NCBI GenBank assembly: GCA_030762175.1
Contig: CM060831.1
Location: 141,859,001-141,923,000 of the forward strand
Source of the DNA: Metallyticus violacea
Taxonomy: Eukaryota; Arthropoda; Insecta; Mantodea; Metallyticidae
Direction of reading: 5' to 3'
Length of the DNA stretch: 64,000 nucleotides
A program made the position numbers and the translations under genes. Positions 30,201-41,467 of the stretch are shown here, piece by piece. The notes beneath the pieces are model-generated. The model was not told where the DNA came from. It searched no databases and worked only from the letters and a program-made list of their open reading frames with translations. Position 1 is the stretch's first letter. Each line of letters opens with the position of its first letter.

Positions 30201-31362
30201 CCTTGAAATATATTAAACTTTGCTGGACCCATAAGTAAAATTACTACACTGCAATAAAAATATTGAACATGCTTTTAAAAAATTAAATGACTTAAAATTA
30301 AGTACGTACTAAAGTGTTGTTAAAATGTTAACATTTCTGTGAGCCGTTTGTTCCATCGGGGAAGTATCGAAAGATATCCATAGCTTGGCCTTTATAGCTA
30401 CATTTGTATGTTCTTTCATATGTTGAGAATTAAATTTAACCTAAACTTCCTGTGCAATAGTCTTATCAGATATTAACTTTTTTTCTACTAAATCACAGTG
30501 CTTATTGTTGACAGTTACATTTTTTCGTAAAAGTTACTTTCAAAAAAAAATGTTATTCAAAATTAAGCTAAATAAATAAAATAAAAATGTCTAAAAATCT
30601 AGGTAATAAATTCTAAAATGTTCATGGCTAAAAACGTCATCCCTAAAGATAAATGGAAAATGTATCTCTAACATAATAAGGAGGCGAGATGAAAAGGGAT
30701 TGCATTTTGCTTATCTCAAAGTATTCAAAATTTTGGCTATTGCTTGAAATATATAGCCATCCCAAACTAGTCCGTTATGCATAAAAAAATATTGCACATA
30801 AATTTCGTATTAAACTATATCCAAAATTCCTTTAATCAACCATGCTGCACTGCATTTTTGCGTTTCTCTCTTTCTTTTACGATTAAACCGCCATACGGAT
30901 TTGAAGGAATCGTGCATTTAGTCACATATGGAGTTGGAAACACAGAAGAAACTACAATCGTTGTTCTGTATCGATCAATACATTTGCTGGCCGCTGCACT
31001 GGATTACCAGCTACTCATGTTTTGTTCCTAATTTTTAAATGCCTTTTAATGGGAATGCGTTTTATACATTCAAGTTATATATACTGTAAGCTTCAAGGGT
31101 GAATCACTATAAAAATTTCCCTTTACAACTGAAATATGAACCTTTGTTATATTGTGTTGTACAAAACATTACTCTTATCCGATATAAATAAATACAGTAC
31201 TTTTAAAATACGCAAAAAGGCAGATTAATACGAATTTAGAACATATTATTTGGTAGCCAAGTTCATCAAGCAATAGTTCATAGCTCATTGAATAAATATT
31301 TCAGTCACTGTACGTGATAGATATATACGCATATCAATGCACTGACCCCCACAGTGAGTCAC
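30201..31362. other. Intronic stretch, nothing recognised
   Basis: AT-rich. An 84-codon plus-strand frame at 30,777-31,031 has no recognisable domain. Confidence 0.35.
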
Positions 31363-31363
31363 A

Positions 31364-31640
31364 CCGCCAGGGTGGTCCAGGTTGTTAAGGCGCGAACTCG
31401 TGAGCGGGAGGACTGGGGTTCGATTCCAACAAGGACCGTCCTCCCTGATTAAGGTTTTTTCCGGGTTTTCCTCAGTCATAAATGCTAAATGTCGGGGAGG
31501 TACCCTAAACTTAGGCCTGGAACGTTTCCTTCCTTAAAAAAATCCTTTCCCAATTTATCATTTCATCTCATGTATCACCAGTGTCCACCGCCTGTGCTGC
31601 CTCTGTAGCAAAAACGGGTGTTAAGCACTGCTAAAAAATA
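31364..31640 (+). mobile_element. SINE-A copy
   Basis: The head is slightly altered (TGGTCCAGGTTGTTAAGGCG), the B box is intact (GGTTCGATTCC), and the body and 3' domain (CACCGCCTGTGCTGCCTCTG) are complete, with an A-rich end. Confidence 0.85.
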
Positions 31641-32252
31641 TGATTTATGGTTATGTAAATTAATATGCATTTACATCATTCTATTGCAATATTGCACCAA
31701 TTGATGGTACTTGTAACTGACCAAGCGAACCTTCATTTTTACTGTCGTTAGGAAGTGCGGATGCTCTGAAGCGACCAGTAGCATTCATCAGACCGTCCTA
31801 TAACGAAGATTACTTTTTATCTACTGTGCACATATTGTTTCACAACTACCCCTATTTTTGTCTTTCTTTTATATGTAAGAATATGTTCGAAGGGGAAAAT
31901 ATTATTCAATATCTTAGGAATGTCATTTCACGTTAATGCAAAATTATTCACACTTATGGTGTATAATAAATCAGATTCGTATTAGTAATTTGACAATTAT
32001 TTGAAATTTACATAATTCTTATTTTTAAATTAATAAATATACAGAATTAGCAATTGTTCTCTCTTCCCTTCCAGAAAATAAAACATAAAGGTATACTTTC
32101 ATTGAGCCACGTACCTTCACAGATAAAGCTCACCGTGCTCACGCTGCCTCACGAGTCGGAACATGTCGAGAGACACCAAGCAGCTTATTTCAATACAAGC
32201 AGGAGACATTGTTTACGGGATACTCGGTAAAATGCCGGGATTGTACAATTTA
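31641..32252. other. Intronic stretch, nothing recognised
   Basis: AT-rich sequence between a SINE-A copy and the foldback structures. Confidence 0.35.
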
Positions 32253-32516
32253 GTTACATTGTTAATAGTGTTACTTTATTTTTATATTATATATAAGAAA
32301 AATAAAAATAAACTAACACTATTAACAATGTAACAAATTAACAGTAATTATAAAAATAGAAAAGGATAAAACACTTAGATAAAGTCAAACTTGTAATCGC
32401 TATATTTCGAACTCGTGGAGTTCCTCTATGGCAAGAAGACGAGTAAATTACAAGTGAGACTTTCTCTTAGTGTTTTATCCTTTTCTGCTTTTATAATTAC
32501 TGTTAATTTGTTACAT
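32253..32516. repeat. Two adjoining foldback structures sharing an arm
   Basis: First hairpin 32253-32334: GTTACATTGTTAATAGTGTT pairs with its complement AACACTATTAACAATGTAAC apart from a small bulge, around an AT-rich loop. Second hairpin about 32329-32516: GTAACAAATTAACAGTAATT... continuing through AGGATAAAACACT and ACTTGTAAT pairs with ATTACAAGT... AGTGTTTTATCCT ...AATTACTGTTAATTTGTTAC, a stem of about 80 bp with a loop of about 40 bp. The right arm of the first runs into the left arm of the second. There is no coding capacity; these are probably MITE or foldback transposons. Confidence 0.75.
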
Positions 32517-33255
32517 TATATATATTTATACGTTTTTCTGTAATTTCTGAGCAGGAAATGCAATTTATGTTTATACCGATTTACTAATAGGAAATGGATA
32601 ACACACACACAATCTTGCAAAAGGGTCAAGGTTACGTTTGGTTAAACCTGGTATTAAGCTAGAAAATTGTTTACATATTTATTTTAAACAAGATTTGTTA
32701 TTTCCTTTTTAAAAATATTTTTAATGTTTATGCACTTTTACTAATATGAAAGGAATGAAAAACGCACACAAAATCTTGAATAAAAACCCAGACTGTGTTT
32801 GCCATAAAATAGTACTTAATTAGAAAAAAGTTTACAGTTTTATTTTTATATCGATTCTTCCGTATTTCCTCTGCAGTAAATACATTTTCTAATAATTTAT
32901 ACACCTTTTCTGAGAGGAAACGAATGAGAGAGAGAGAGAGAGACCTTGCATAAGTGCCCCGTTTATGTTTGCTTAAATCTGGTATTTAGTTATAAAATGT
33001 TTACATAATTATTTTAAACAGTTTTTTTTCCTGTATATTTCCTGTTTAGAAAACCAGATGTTTGATTCTCATGCACATTTATTAATGGTAAATGAATAAC
33101 TCAACACTGAATTTGAAAAAAAAAGTGTATGGTACATAACAGCTTACATCCAATCTATATTTGATTTGTATTAAGGTCTGATTTTTTTATATGTGATCTT
33201 GATCTGGCTGTTTGTATATTTGATAGTGCTTGGACTGATTTCAGTATATTTAATC
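32517..33255. other. Intronic stretch with loosely repeated motifs
   Basis: A pattern recurs three to four times at roughly 200-bp spacing: a CTGGTATT/TAGTTA-GAAAATTGTTTACAT-TATTTTAAACA-like block, then TTTCTG-AGCA-like, then CACTTTTACTAATA (near 32,560-32,740, 32,820-32,920 and 33,000-33,080). It looks like an old diverged tandem array. A short (AG)n run lies at 32,923-32,942. Confidence 0.45.
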
Positions 33256-33400
33256 GTGAAAGCAAGTATGTGTGTTCTACTGCACAGCGAGCATTTATTT
33301 ATGATTCCTGTGTTAACTCAGTCAAGTTCATACAGCGTAGAGTTCTTATCGAAAAAACATTAGATTTCTGTTATCGTTTTGGGAGTTCTTCCAGAAAATC
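33256..33400 (+). mobile_element. Transposase helix-turn-helix fragment
   Basis: The plus strand reads STAQRAFIYDSCVNSVKFIQ and continues briefly. The QRAFIYDSYV...SF..V pattern is the first helix of the DNA-binding domain in a common insect Tc1/mariner-superfamily transposase. The fragment near 45,340 is related. The rest of the element is not visible. Confidence 0.45.
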
Positions 33401-34587
33401 ACTTGAATCGGGCATTTCTTATGACTCTAGCAAAGAGCTAATAAATTTACTGTTAAAACCACTTAAAATAATTGTGGCATACTTCGATATAATTTTGCGT
33501 TTCACTTTTTTTTTTTTTTTTTAAGATATTTAACCGACAAGGAGCACGATTTCGCCCCCTTTTTTCAGCTAGAAATATGGCAATAGTTCATACATTGAGT
33601 ATTTCGATGTTATAAATTGAGTGTGTTTCAAAATAACAAGAGTTATTAGTATAGATTTGTAACTTCCACGGGTCTCTGACCTTTTACTTTTATCTTTGGG
33701 GTGAAATAATATTGTAGGGTGGGGGACGATATTTATTAATTCTTCGATCAGACTCTCTCGAGGGCGTTTCGCTGTATTTTGGCAGTTATGTGCCTGCCGG
33801 GCCTGAGTGCAACGGGATTCCGAAGGTGACGACAAATAACGCTTCGTTATTTATTTTGTTAACAAAGTTGTACGAGTATGCATGGTGAATATTTCTCTGT
33901 CTATCTAAAAGGAAAGCGCGATCTATAACCCCATAGATTATATATAATAGCTTAATAACCTTCTGTACAATTTAAAATTTAATTTACTCAGGACGACCTT
34001 GACCTTTACCTGTACAATTTAAAGAATGGTATTACTTTTAAACTTAAATTAACTCTTTGATGTTACAATTAAAAATTGGTTTGGTATAGTAACAAAAGAA
34101 AATCCCAATACGGCTCATGTTTTTCTTATGAGATTTTTGCTTCTTTCTAAACACTAATCCTTCTTTACGTATCAACACCTGCGTTGTTAGCCTAAGACAT
34201 TATTGATCAATGATTAGTAAATTAACAAAAGCGGAATGAAAGTTTCGCACGTGCATGGTACACGTGGGAGATACCCACTCAGTGACCTGTTTGTCACAGA
34301 GCTGGCAATCAGGGTAGCGTAGGACGAAAACGCTTGTCCTCTGCATTATAACGGAACTTATCAAGTATTTATATCTGTGTCAGTATCAAAGGCATTTTCT
34401 GTTTATGCTTTTGGGGCATAAGTGAAGTTGAAGGCAGCTGTGTCTCCACGTGTTTCAAAAACGAGGGCAAGCACGTGTTTTGCTTATCTCCTTGAAAATT
34501 AATCGATTCACCTTCGCATTCTGTTGCAATGGGATTTCTGAAAGTAAAATATTTGATTGACGCTTATACCCATATTGTTTGTCCATA
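33401..34587. other. Intronic stretch, nothing recognised
   Basis: AT-rich, with a poly-T run at 33,507-33,522. An 88-codon minus-strand frame (33,569-33,835) shows no known motif. Confidence 0.35.
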
Positions 34588-34589
34588 TA

Positions 34590-35005
34590 CAGGGTGGCGC
34601 AAAAGTAACTACATATTAAATTTCAGTTAAAGTACGATTCCATTTCTTTCTATGTTGTGTTCAAAAATGTTTCTTTTTAGTTTTGTTCAAAATGTTTTAC
34701 TTCATTTGTATTAAATTGCACTGTACGTATGTTTCTGGGTTGGTAATACTGTCAGCGCATAGCAGTTGAAAATGATAGGGAAAGAGGAAAGAATTTTTGC
34801 GGTAAAGATCGGTTACTAACGAGGTTTAAGTGCTGTAATGCTGGAATGGAGAGAACATTTCCATTCAGATCTACCATCACATAAGGCTGTTTACAATATA
34901 ATTCACAAATTTCAAATTGGAGGTTTTGTTTTGAATGCACCTCGTAGCGGTGATCTAGCACAGCACGGACTGAGGAAAAGTAACTCAATATCTGTCTGGC
35001 AATCG
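34590..35005 (+). mobile_element. Tc1/mariner-superfamily element, N-terminal part, cut by SINE-A
   Basis: It starts after TA with CAGGGTGGCGCAAAAGTAAC, a typical terminus of this superfamily. An ATG at 34,771 opens EERIFAVKIGY, then a stop, and the frame continues VLEWREHFHSDLPSHKAVYN and IIHKFQIGGFVLNAPRSG. This is a paired helix-turn-helix domain with the conserved linker. The sequence stops where the minus-strand SINE-A begins. No catalytic domain follows. Confidence 0.65.
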
Positions 35006-35272
35006 TTTTTTTTTAAATAGTGTTTAATGTCCGTTTTTACTACTCAGGCACCAAAGGCGGTGGACACTGATGATACGTGAGATGAAATGATATTTTGGAA
35101 AGGATTTTTTTTTAAGGAAGGAAACGTTCCAGGCTAAGTTTTAGGGTACCTCCCCGGCATTTTCCAGTTATGAGGAGTGAGGAAAACCTGAAAAAAAAAC
35201 TCCAGTCAGGGAGGACGGCCCTGGCGGGATTCGAACCCCATACCTCTCGCTCAGGAGTCCCCGCCTTTATAA
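35006..35272 (-). mobile_element. SINE-A copy, minus strand
   Basis: The inverted tail and GTGTTTAATGTCCG, the inverted 3' domain (ACTACTCAGGCACCAAAGGC), body (GGGTACCTCCCCGGCATTTT), B box (GGGATTCGAACCCC) and a damaged head are all present. It truncates the transposase fragment to the left. Confidence 0.85.
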
Positions 35273-36555
35273 TCAATAGATCATTGGGCCTAGAGTGAGG
35301 ACGTGGACTAATTTATGAACATAAAGGGGGCGCAGGCCCAAAAAGCCACAATTATTTGTCACAACTTTTGTTCTTTTTTTTTTTTTTTTTTTTTGTCTAA
35401 CAACAAATTCGTGAACATTTTTCATTGTTCAGCACACCTCCCCTGAAATTCCCCAACGTCTCTTCAGTCCTGCATTAGAGAGACATTGAATGAATACGGA
35501 GAGTTCTACAGAAAATGAGTAGAATGTATTATCAGTATTATAAATGATTAGTCGCTCAGCGCGGCCTATAGCAGCAAGTAACCATTTTGGTGTTGCATTG
35601 GAGAACTAAAGGCAAATACCCCTCGTTGTGAGCTCTGTTTTATCATGTGAAGTAGTTTGTAGCAGTTCTTCCCATTAACCTTCATACATTCAATCAAGAC
35701 GTGTTGCAAGGTCAGGAAGACATTCAATGTCTCTGCTGGAAGATCCTCTAAGACTTCCATGGTGATGGTAACTCTTTCACTACTGATGTAACTTGTTGCA
35801 GTCGGAGAGACTGTATATAGCAAATTTCTCAGCACTTTCGTTTACCAGGCCTCTCTTTGAAAGACGCCATTTTTGTTGATGATCTCCGATATATTCTTCA
35901 TCTCTCCCACTATTTGAACACTGTGCTCCTCTGTAACATATACTGCACATTAGTATTCCTATGTATCAACACAACTTTCAGATTTTAGCCACTGCGCTTG
36001 CCTAATGCACTGAACACCCGTGTAGACAAGAATTCCCAACAAAGGTTCCAAGCGCTTTCGTTTGCTCTGTGACTATCTCCAGTTCAGTGCTCTTTCCATG
36101 CCAGGCTCTTCATTTTCGCTTCTAGAACGAACAGGCCGAAATCTACTATTGTTATGGAACAGAGGTAGTATGCATTTTTTAATCCTACAATGAGATTTCA
36201 CTTTCGCCCTTCTTGCCATACCAACCATAGTAAAAATCTAGTCCCACAAGTGGATGGGTCTTTCTTATACGCTCATTACAAAGCCTGATGACAATTGCTC
36301 ACTAGAAAGCTGTCTCTGCCATTGGATTGGACTGGACTGAGTGAGGTGGAGGAGGAATTTAGACGTGGTCGGCAGCGAGGTGACATAGCTACCAAAACTA
36401 GTTAGGCAGGCCACATTTCAGGACTTTGCTCTCTACTGGCTGTGGATGGGTTTAGGAAAATCGGTGATAGTAGCGTTGGTACAGTGGATTAAGAAGAATC
36501 GTCATGTAGTTAGAAGAGATTTAGGAGGGGATATTGGAATTTAGGATGGTTTTAC
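35273..36555. other. Intronic stretch; one unexplained minus-strand frame
   Basis: A poly-T run lies at 35,376-35,394. At 35,566-35,835 the minus strand holds an 89-codon frame with a helical-looking composition (it includes VLEDLPAETLNVFLTLQHVL), less repeat-like than its neighbours. I do not recognise it; a processed pseudogene is possible. The remainder to 36,555 is more GC-balanced and may belong to the LINE remnant that follows. Confidence 0.35.
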
Positions 36556-36559
36556 TGGC

Positions 36560-37010
36560 CTAGAATGAGTACATTTCCCCAGAGTCTAGGTCATACTCGC
36601 CCAGACCGCGGATCAAATGGTTGAAGTTGTGGGTAAGTGTGCTGTGGATGAATTCAGTCTGGGTGGGAAATGGGAGATCACTGTAGATGTTCCGGTTGGG
36701 GTGTTGGTAGCGGTACGAAAGGTGGCGTAGGTTGGTTTTCGCGGCCATGCCCCCATATTTGACACGCGTAGATGAGAGCTGCTCGGAGAGTAACAACTTA
36801 TTTTGGACATTGCGGACTTCCCGTGCCATTGACTTGTTTGGCCAAACTCTTTAGATGTATCTTCCAAGTCAGCCTGGTGTTCAGGCGCAACAAGGGCTTT
36901 TTGTATACTTCCTCTGGGTTACACAAGGGCGGCCAGAGTTGGGGCGGCAGATTTGTATTTTTGATCTGTTACGACTCCGACGAATCCCTCCAGCCCCAAA
37001 ACGGAGTCAG
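36560..37010 (-). mobile_element. Jockey/CR1-like LINE remnant
   Basis: On the minus strand, spread over three frames: RLNTRLTWKIHLKSLAKQVN (about 36,820-36,880), then LRAALIYACQIWG (about 36,745), then AAKTNLRHL and, about 20 residues on, DLPFPTQTEFIHSTLTHNF (36,630). This order of a W-(K/R)-x-H-(I/L) block, a (Y/I)-x-x-x-x-WG block and a downstream helical block is characteristic of the region after the reverse transcriptase in Jockey-type LINEs. Multiple frameshifts make it a relic. Its 5' extent upstream of about 37,010 is unclear. Confidence 0.5.
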
Positions 37011-37749
37011 AGTACATCGAAAGGGCTGTTGTGACACCAGACGGCAGGGAAGTTTTCCAGTTAGCAAAATCCACCACTGCAAGCCGCTAACCGTCAACAC
37101 ACATCATCTGACTTGCAACACTGAAGTGATGAATAGGGAATTGAAATGGAAAGGAGTGGCACGGGGAAAGTAAATATCAAACTTAACATTGATCTAGGTG
37201 ACCAGCGGAAACCACCTCCCAAGCGTTACTCCCTAAGCTATCCATCGATGTCGCTCCCCTATACGTGGGCTGTTACTTGTTAACGGAACCAACATAAAAC
37301 AATTTAATGAAAAACTTGCCCAAATCAGAATACTAAAGTATGATACACGATTTTCCTATAGGGTTACTTAAAGACAGAGTTTATGTCACATTCCCCCAGA
37401 CACTATACGATCTGAAGCACAACATTCCACAGGATATTAATGGTATTAACAACACTGTCCTCCAACGAGCTGAAGTAACATTGAGAACGTGTTGAGTTGT
37501 GCAGGAGGGAGAACATTTTCAACATGTTCTATAGAGGTTAACAATCTCTCTTTGATACTCTACATTTTATGTAAAATAAGTTGTGGGTAAGTAATATCAT
37601 TCCTTTTGAAATCAATATATTAGTTCTATATAAATCATTCTGTGTTTCGGTTATTATATTCACGCGATACAAACCAATGTCTCGGTGAGTTTGTCAAGTA
37701 TTTTGGCCAAAGGATGCGAGTGGAAGCGGCAGAAGAAGCCTTTGGAAAA
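37011..37749. other. Intronic stretch, nothing certain
   Basis: The first 250 bases are GC-balanced and may extend the LINE remnant. Beyond about 37,270 nothing is recognised. Confidence 0.35.
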
Positions 37750-37760
37750 ATCACCCTCTG

Positions 37761-38039
37761 TTTTGTTTATTTATGTACGCTCTTTAACAGCTCAGGTCAT
37801 CAGCGTCCCATTCAAATCGGGGCGTGAAACAGCCAACAAATTTTGCTCAGAGGCCTCTTTTTTCAGACTTGAGGTTCTTTATCGTGCCGTAAATGTACGA
37901 CACGGGACCCACGGCTTTACTTCCCTTCCGAAGGAAGGGTTACTTAGGATTTTTACGCCCGAAAATAATCCATCGGTCCTGGCCGGGTTCGAACCCGCGA
38001 TCTTGGGTGTATGGTTACCACTACACCACCAGGACCGAC
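37761..38039 (-). mobile_element. SINE-B copy, minus strand, with target-site duplication
   Basis: The inverted tail (TTTGTTTATTTATG), body (AACAGCTCAGGTCATCAGCG, TTTTGCTCAGAGGCCTC, CTTCCCTTCCGAAGGAAGG), B box (GGGTTCGAACCC) and head ending CCACCAGGACC are present. An 11-bp direct repeat with one mismatch flanks it: ATCACCCTCTG (37750-37760) and ATCACCCACTG (38040-38050). Confidence 0.85.
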
Positions 38040-38050
38040 ATCACCCACTG

Positions 38051-38353
38051 TAAAAGTCAACGTGGTTAAATGTAAATTTAGATTTGTAGTTACACAAGCA
38101 TATATTGAAACGAAATGTCTTGAAAAGAGTTACTGACAGCTTTGTTGTAGTAGAACGCCGATTAACTGACAGTTGATAACACAAGCAACTTTGCACATAT
38201 CTCAGGCTCTGTCATGTAGACTTCTCAAGAGCGTGTAATTTAACAAGCGGTAGAGATACGGCCCGTCGTCTAAGCCCACAGCAAATTCTTTAATTGTAGA
38301 TTGTCAAGCCAACTATATTTTAGTAGTAGAACATGGCTCTTGCTTAGACTCTT
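38051..38353. other. Intronic stretch, nothing recognised
   Basis: Short AT-rich spacer between a SINE-B and a mariner-like element. Confidence 0.35.
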
Positions 38354-39720
38354 AAAGGCTGTTCCTTATACAGATAACTTGACAGTTGTTGATGGTAGTG
38401 CTTGTAAACATAACTTCAGAAGTAATAGTTTTAATGTGTTGCTGCATTCGTAACAGATTCCATACAAGCTTCTTTATAAAACTAGAATCCCCTTCGCAGC
38501 CTTCATCACCGCTTCTGTTGATGGAAAACGTCTTCCACGAAAGTATTCTTCAATTTAGAGAAAAAATTATCACAAGAATAAATATAGACTATAGAAAGGA
38601 TGAAAGATAACATTTCACACTGTTTTTTGTGAGATATTAATATTGCCCCTCAATTACAGTTGTGTGTGCAGGTACGACATGTTGAAAAGCATTCCTTGAA
38701 TGTCGAAAAATGAGATGACCATAACTTTCCCAGTAAATGTATCTTTTTTATTATGAAAATGCCCAAGAGCTTTGCTAATTGTACTCCGAATGATGTAGTA
38801 AAGTTTTATCTGCAGCAATTACCTTTGAAAGAAACTTTATATTAACCTATATATTATCTTCAAATGCTTGCATCCAAATGCTCTTTTATTCGGAAATCAG
38901 CAGTCTTGGAACCCACCGTGCACAAACACCTCTCATATGCAACTTTTCAGTTAGCAATGTTGGGTGATACCCAGTGCAATTTTCAGAATTTCTGAAAGGT
39001 TATTCGATGATCCTCTCTCACAATGAATAGCAGTAGCGTTGTTTTCTTCAGCTAGAGTGCGGACTGGAGTTTGAGGTTTACCTTCCTTTGAAATTGATTG
39101 TCTCCCCTCTTTAGATATTTCAAATCGTCTTTGAGGTATACTATAGGGGGAAAAAAAAACCTTTCCATAGATCTGCTGTAACATTGTATAGACCTCAGCT
39201 AAAGATTTGTTGAGACGAAAGCAGAATTTCAGAGCAGTATATTGTTCGTGTATCACTTCCATTTTGCTATAGGCGGAACTGAACATGTCTCAGCTTGCGC
39301 ATTTTTACAGGCAGAACCGAAAGTGACCACAATGTAACTATTACCGTGTATACATTACGCATTAAGCTACAAAATATCGTATGTTTATATTTTAGCACGA
39401 GAAATTATAACTTCCACGGGTGGCGAAGGCTCGTGAGCAGGAGGTCTGGGGTTCGAATCCCGCCAGGACCGTCCTCCCTGACTGGTTTTTTTTTTCAGGT
39501 TTTCCTCAGTCCTCATAAATGGAAAATGCCGGGGAGTTTGCCCTAAACGTAGGCACCTTCCTTTAAAAAAATCCTTTCCCAATTTATCATTTCATCTCAT
39601 GTATCATCAGTGTCCACCGCCTGTGGTGACAGTAGTAAAATCGGGCGTTAAACACTATTTAAAAATAACGAGTAATTGTCCCTGTCAAAATTATGATTAT
39701 TCTTTATTGAACAGCCCTTG
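38354..39720 (-). mobile_element. Mariner-like element, family 'GGCTGTTCAATAAA', copy 2, split by SINE-A
   Basis: The right end CTTTATTGAACAGCCCTTG (before TA at 39,721) matches copies 1 and 3. The left end (AAGGCTGTTCCTTATACAG at about 38,354) is eroded. The internal sequence parallels copy 1: GGAAATCAGCAGTCTTGGAA at about 38,890 corresponds to about 3,735, and GAGAAATTATA at 39,400 to about 4,168. The minus strand keeps short transposase stretches but no continuous frame. SINE-A at 39,411-39,667 lies just inside the right terminus. Confidence 0.7.
39411..39667 (+). mobile_element. SINE-A copy with a short head deletion
   Basis: The head lacks about 15 bases between TGGCGAAGG and CTCGTGAGC, the A-box region. 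The B box GGTTCGAATCC and body are intact. A degenerate target duplication is visible: ACGAGAAATTAT before, ACGAGTAATTGT after. It is inserted in mariner-like copy 2. Confidence 0.85.
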
Positions 39721-39891
39721 TAATTTTATGTCAGTTTTTATTGTTCGTAATTGGGGCAGTAGTAGTGGTACCCAGATACGACCGCTGCTGCTAGTATAAC
39801 ATCATCATTACCTGCTGATCACCACCACTGCCACTACTACGGCTACTATCGAAATCACATTATTTCTATTCGGATTACTACCATTAGTAAG

Positions 39892-40188
39892 TCGGTCCTG
39901 GTGGTGCAGTGATAACCATACTTGTCTACTAAAACCAAGATCGCGGGTTCGAACCCAGCCAAGATCGATGGATTTTTTCCGGGTTTAAAAATCCTAAGTA
40001 TGGCTTCCTTCGGAAGGGAAATAAAGCGTGGGTCCCATGTCGTAGATTTACGGTATGTAAAAACCTCGAACCTGACAGAAGAGGCCTCTGAGCAAAATTA
40101 ATCAACCGTTTCACGCACTGAATTGAATAGGACGCTGATGAGCTGAGATGTAAAGAGCGTCCGTAAATAAAACAAATCAAGAACATAA
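39892..40188 (+). mobile_element. SINE-B copy with perfect 13-bp target duplication
   Basis: The head (CGGTCCTGGTGGTGCAGTG), B box (GGGTTCGAACCC), body (CTTCCTTCGGAAGGGAAATA, AGGCCTCTGAGCAAAATTAA) and an A-rich tail are present. TACCATTAGTAAG flanks it on both sides (39879-39891, 40189-40201) without a mismatch, so it is one of the younger insertions here. Confidence 0.88.
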
Positions 40189-40201
40189 TACCATTAGTAA
40201 G

Positions 40202-41465
40202 AAACTATATTTCGTTTCTGTATAAAGTCTATGGTTGCAGACGATGAAAATTACTTCTAGGGCATGTTGCTTGTGGCAGTTTTGAGTATGGCACTTGCAC
40301 AATTAGAAAATTACACGCTGTCTCGGAAGTTGAATGGCTGACACAAACATGTTAATACTTAAGTGTCCAGACAAAGAAATTGCCGCACAAGAGATACTTT
40401 TGCGTCTGACAAAGTAAGAGCTTTATGTTTGTTTGCAAATTACATGTTGCTGTTTCGCACAATAGCACGCGAGAGCATTGAAATACGGCCATGTGTTCGT
40501 AAGATTTATTGTGATATTTGTACACTTATACTTGTAGCAAAACGCATAAATTGATGGACTGTTCGGGTAATTGTGTGCCCTTGTTCACATGCGAACTGAA
40601 CAAAGCTAAACCCCTAAGTCAACATTCCTTTACATCCAAGACTGTTAACTGATGTCTTTTCATCTGTAGATACGAATAATCAAACTCTTTCACAAATGAT
40701 CCGACTGTTTCTTGTTTCTTTTTCACAATCTTGTATCATCCCACTGGAGCATCTGGTATTAAATATGTATATAGCTCTCATTTGTATGTCAGGGCTCGAA
40801 ACTTGGACTCCCAAGTTCATTTGTATTTCGGCTCACTTTCAGAACATAGTGAAATTTAGTCGCAATTTATTTTCCTCCCAGTTAATACAGCAAGTCTACG
40901 GTTAATGCTCCAGTGTAAAATTGTGCTTCCGTAATGTCGAGTGAACCAAAGAATCCAAAGTCACCACAAAAGTAGAGCGTTTAAGAAATATAAAGACGTA
41001 GTACAGAAATATTCAGTTCCTGATACAAACTTTACCCAGTGAAATTAAAATACCATATATTCGGAAGAAGTTCTAAAAGGCACAGCCTTAATGCGGTTCA
41101 GCCTGCAGATAGCCTCGAAAATGGCAGCAATACCACGACAGCGAAAAATAGTTAGAAGACTAGAGGAGGCCGACATGATGTCGATGTCCTGGAACATGAG
41201 CAAAGCTCACACAAGAATACCGGGCACTGGGCACCAGAACAATGATGCAGAGAATTTTCACAGATCAAAACTTGATTCAACTTAAAATCTCCAGATGGAC
41301 GCGAAAGAGTCGCTAGGAAACTGGGGAGAAGCATAAATCAGCTTGTTTCTCTCCAAAAGTGGCTTTAGGAACAGGTTCCATAATGTTATGGAAGGCACCT
41401 ACATGATCATCGAGGGCAGATCACTCGGTGCCCAAAGGTGCACTCACAAGTTCTCGCCGAACATA
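40202..41465. other. Intronic stretch, nothing recognised
   Basis: AT-rich to 41,080. The part 41,090-41,460 is more GC-balanced and may be a decayed transposon, but no transposase, reverse transcriptase or paired ends could be seen. Confidence 0.35.
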
Positions 41466-41467
41466 TA

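Noticed and set aside
36772..37173. 133-codon plus-strand frame, the second longest in the window
   Set aside because: It is largely the antisense of a Jockey-like LINE relic, and its residues show no family motif.
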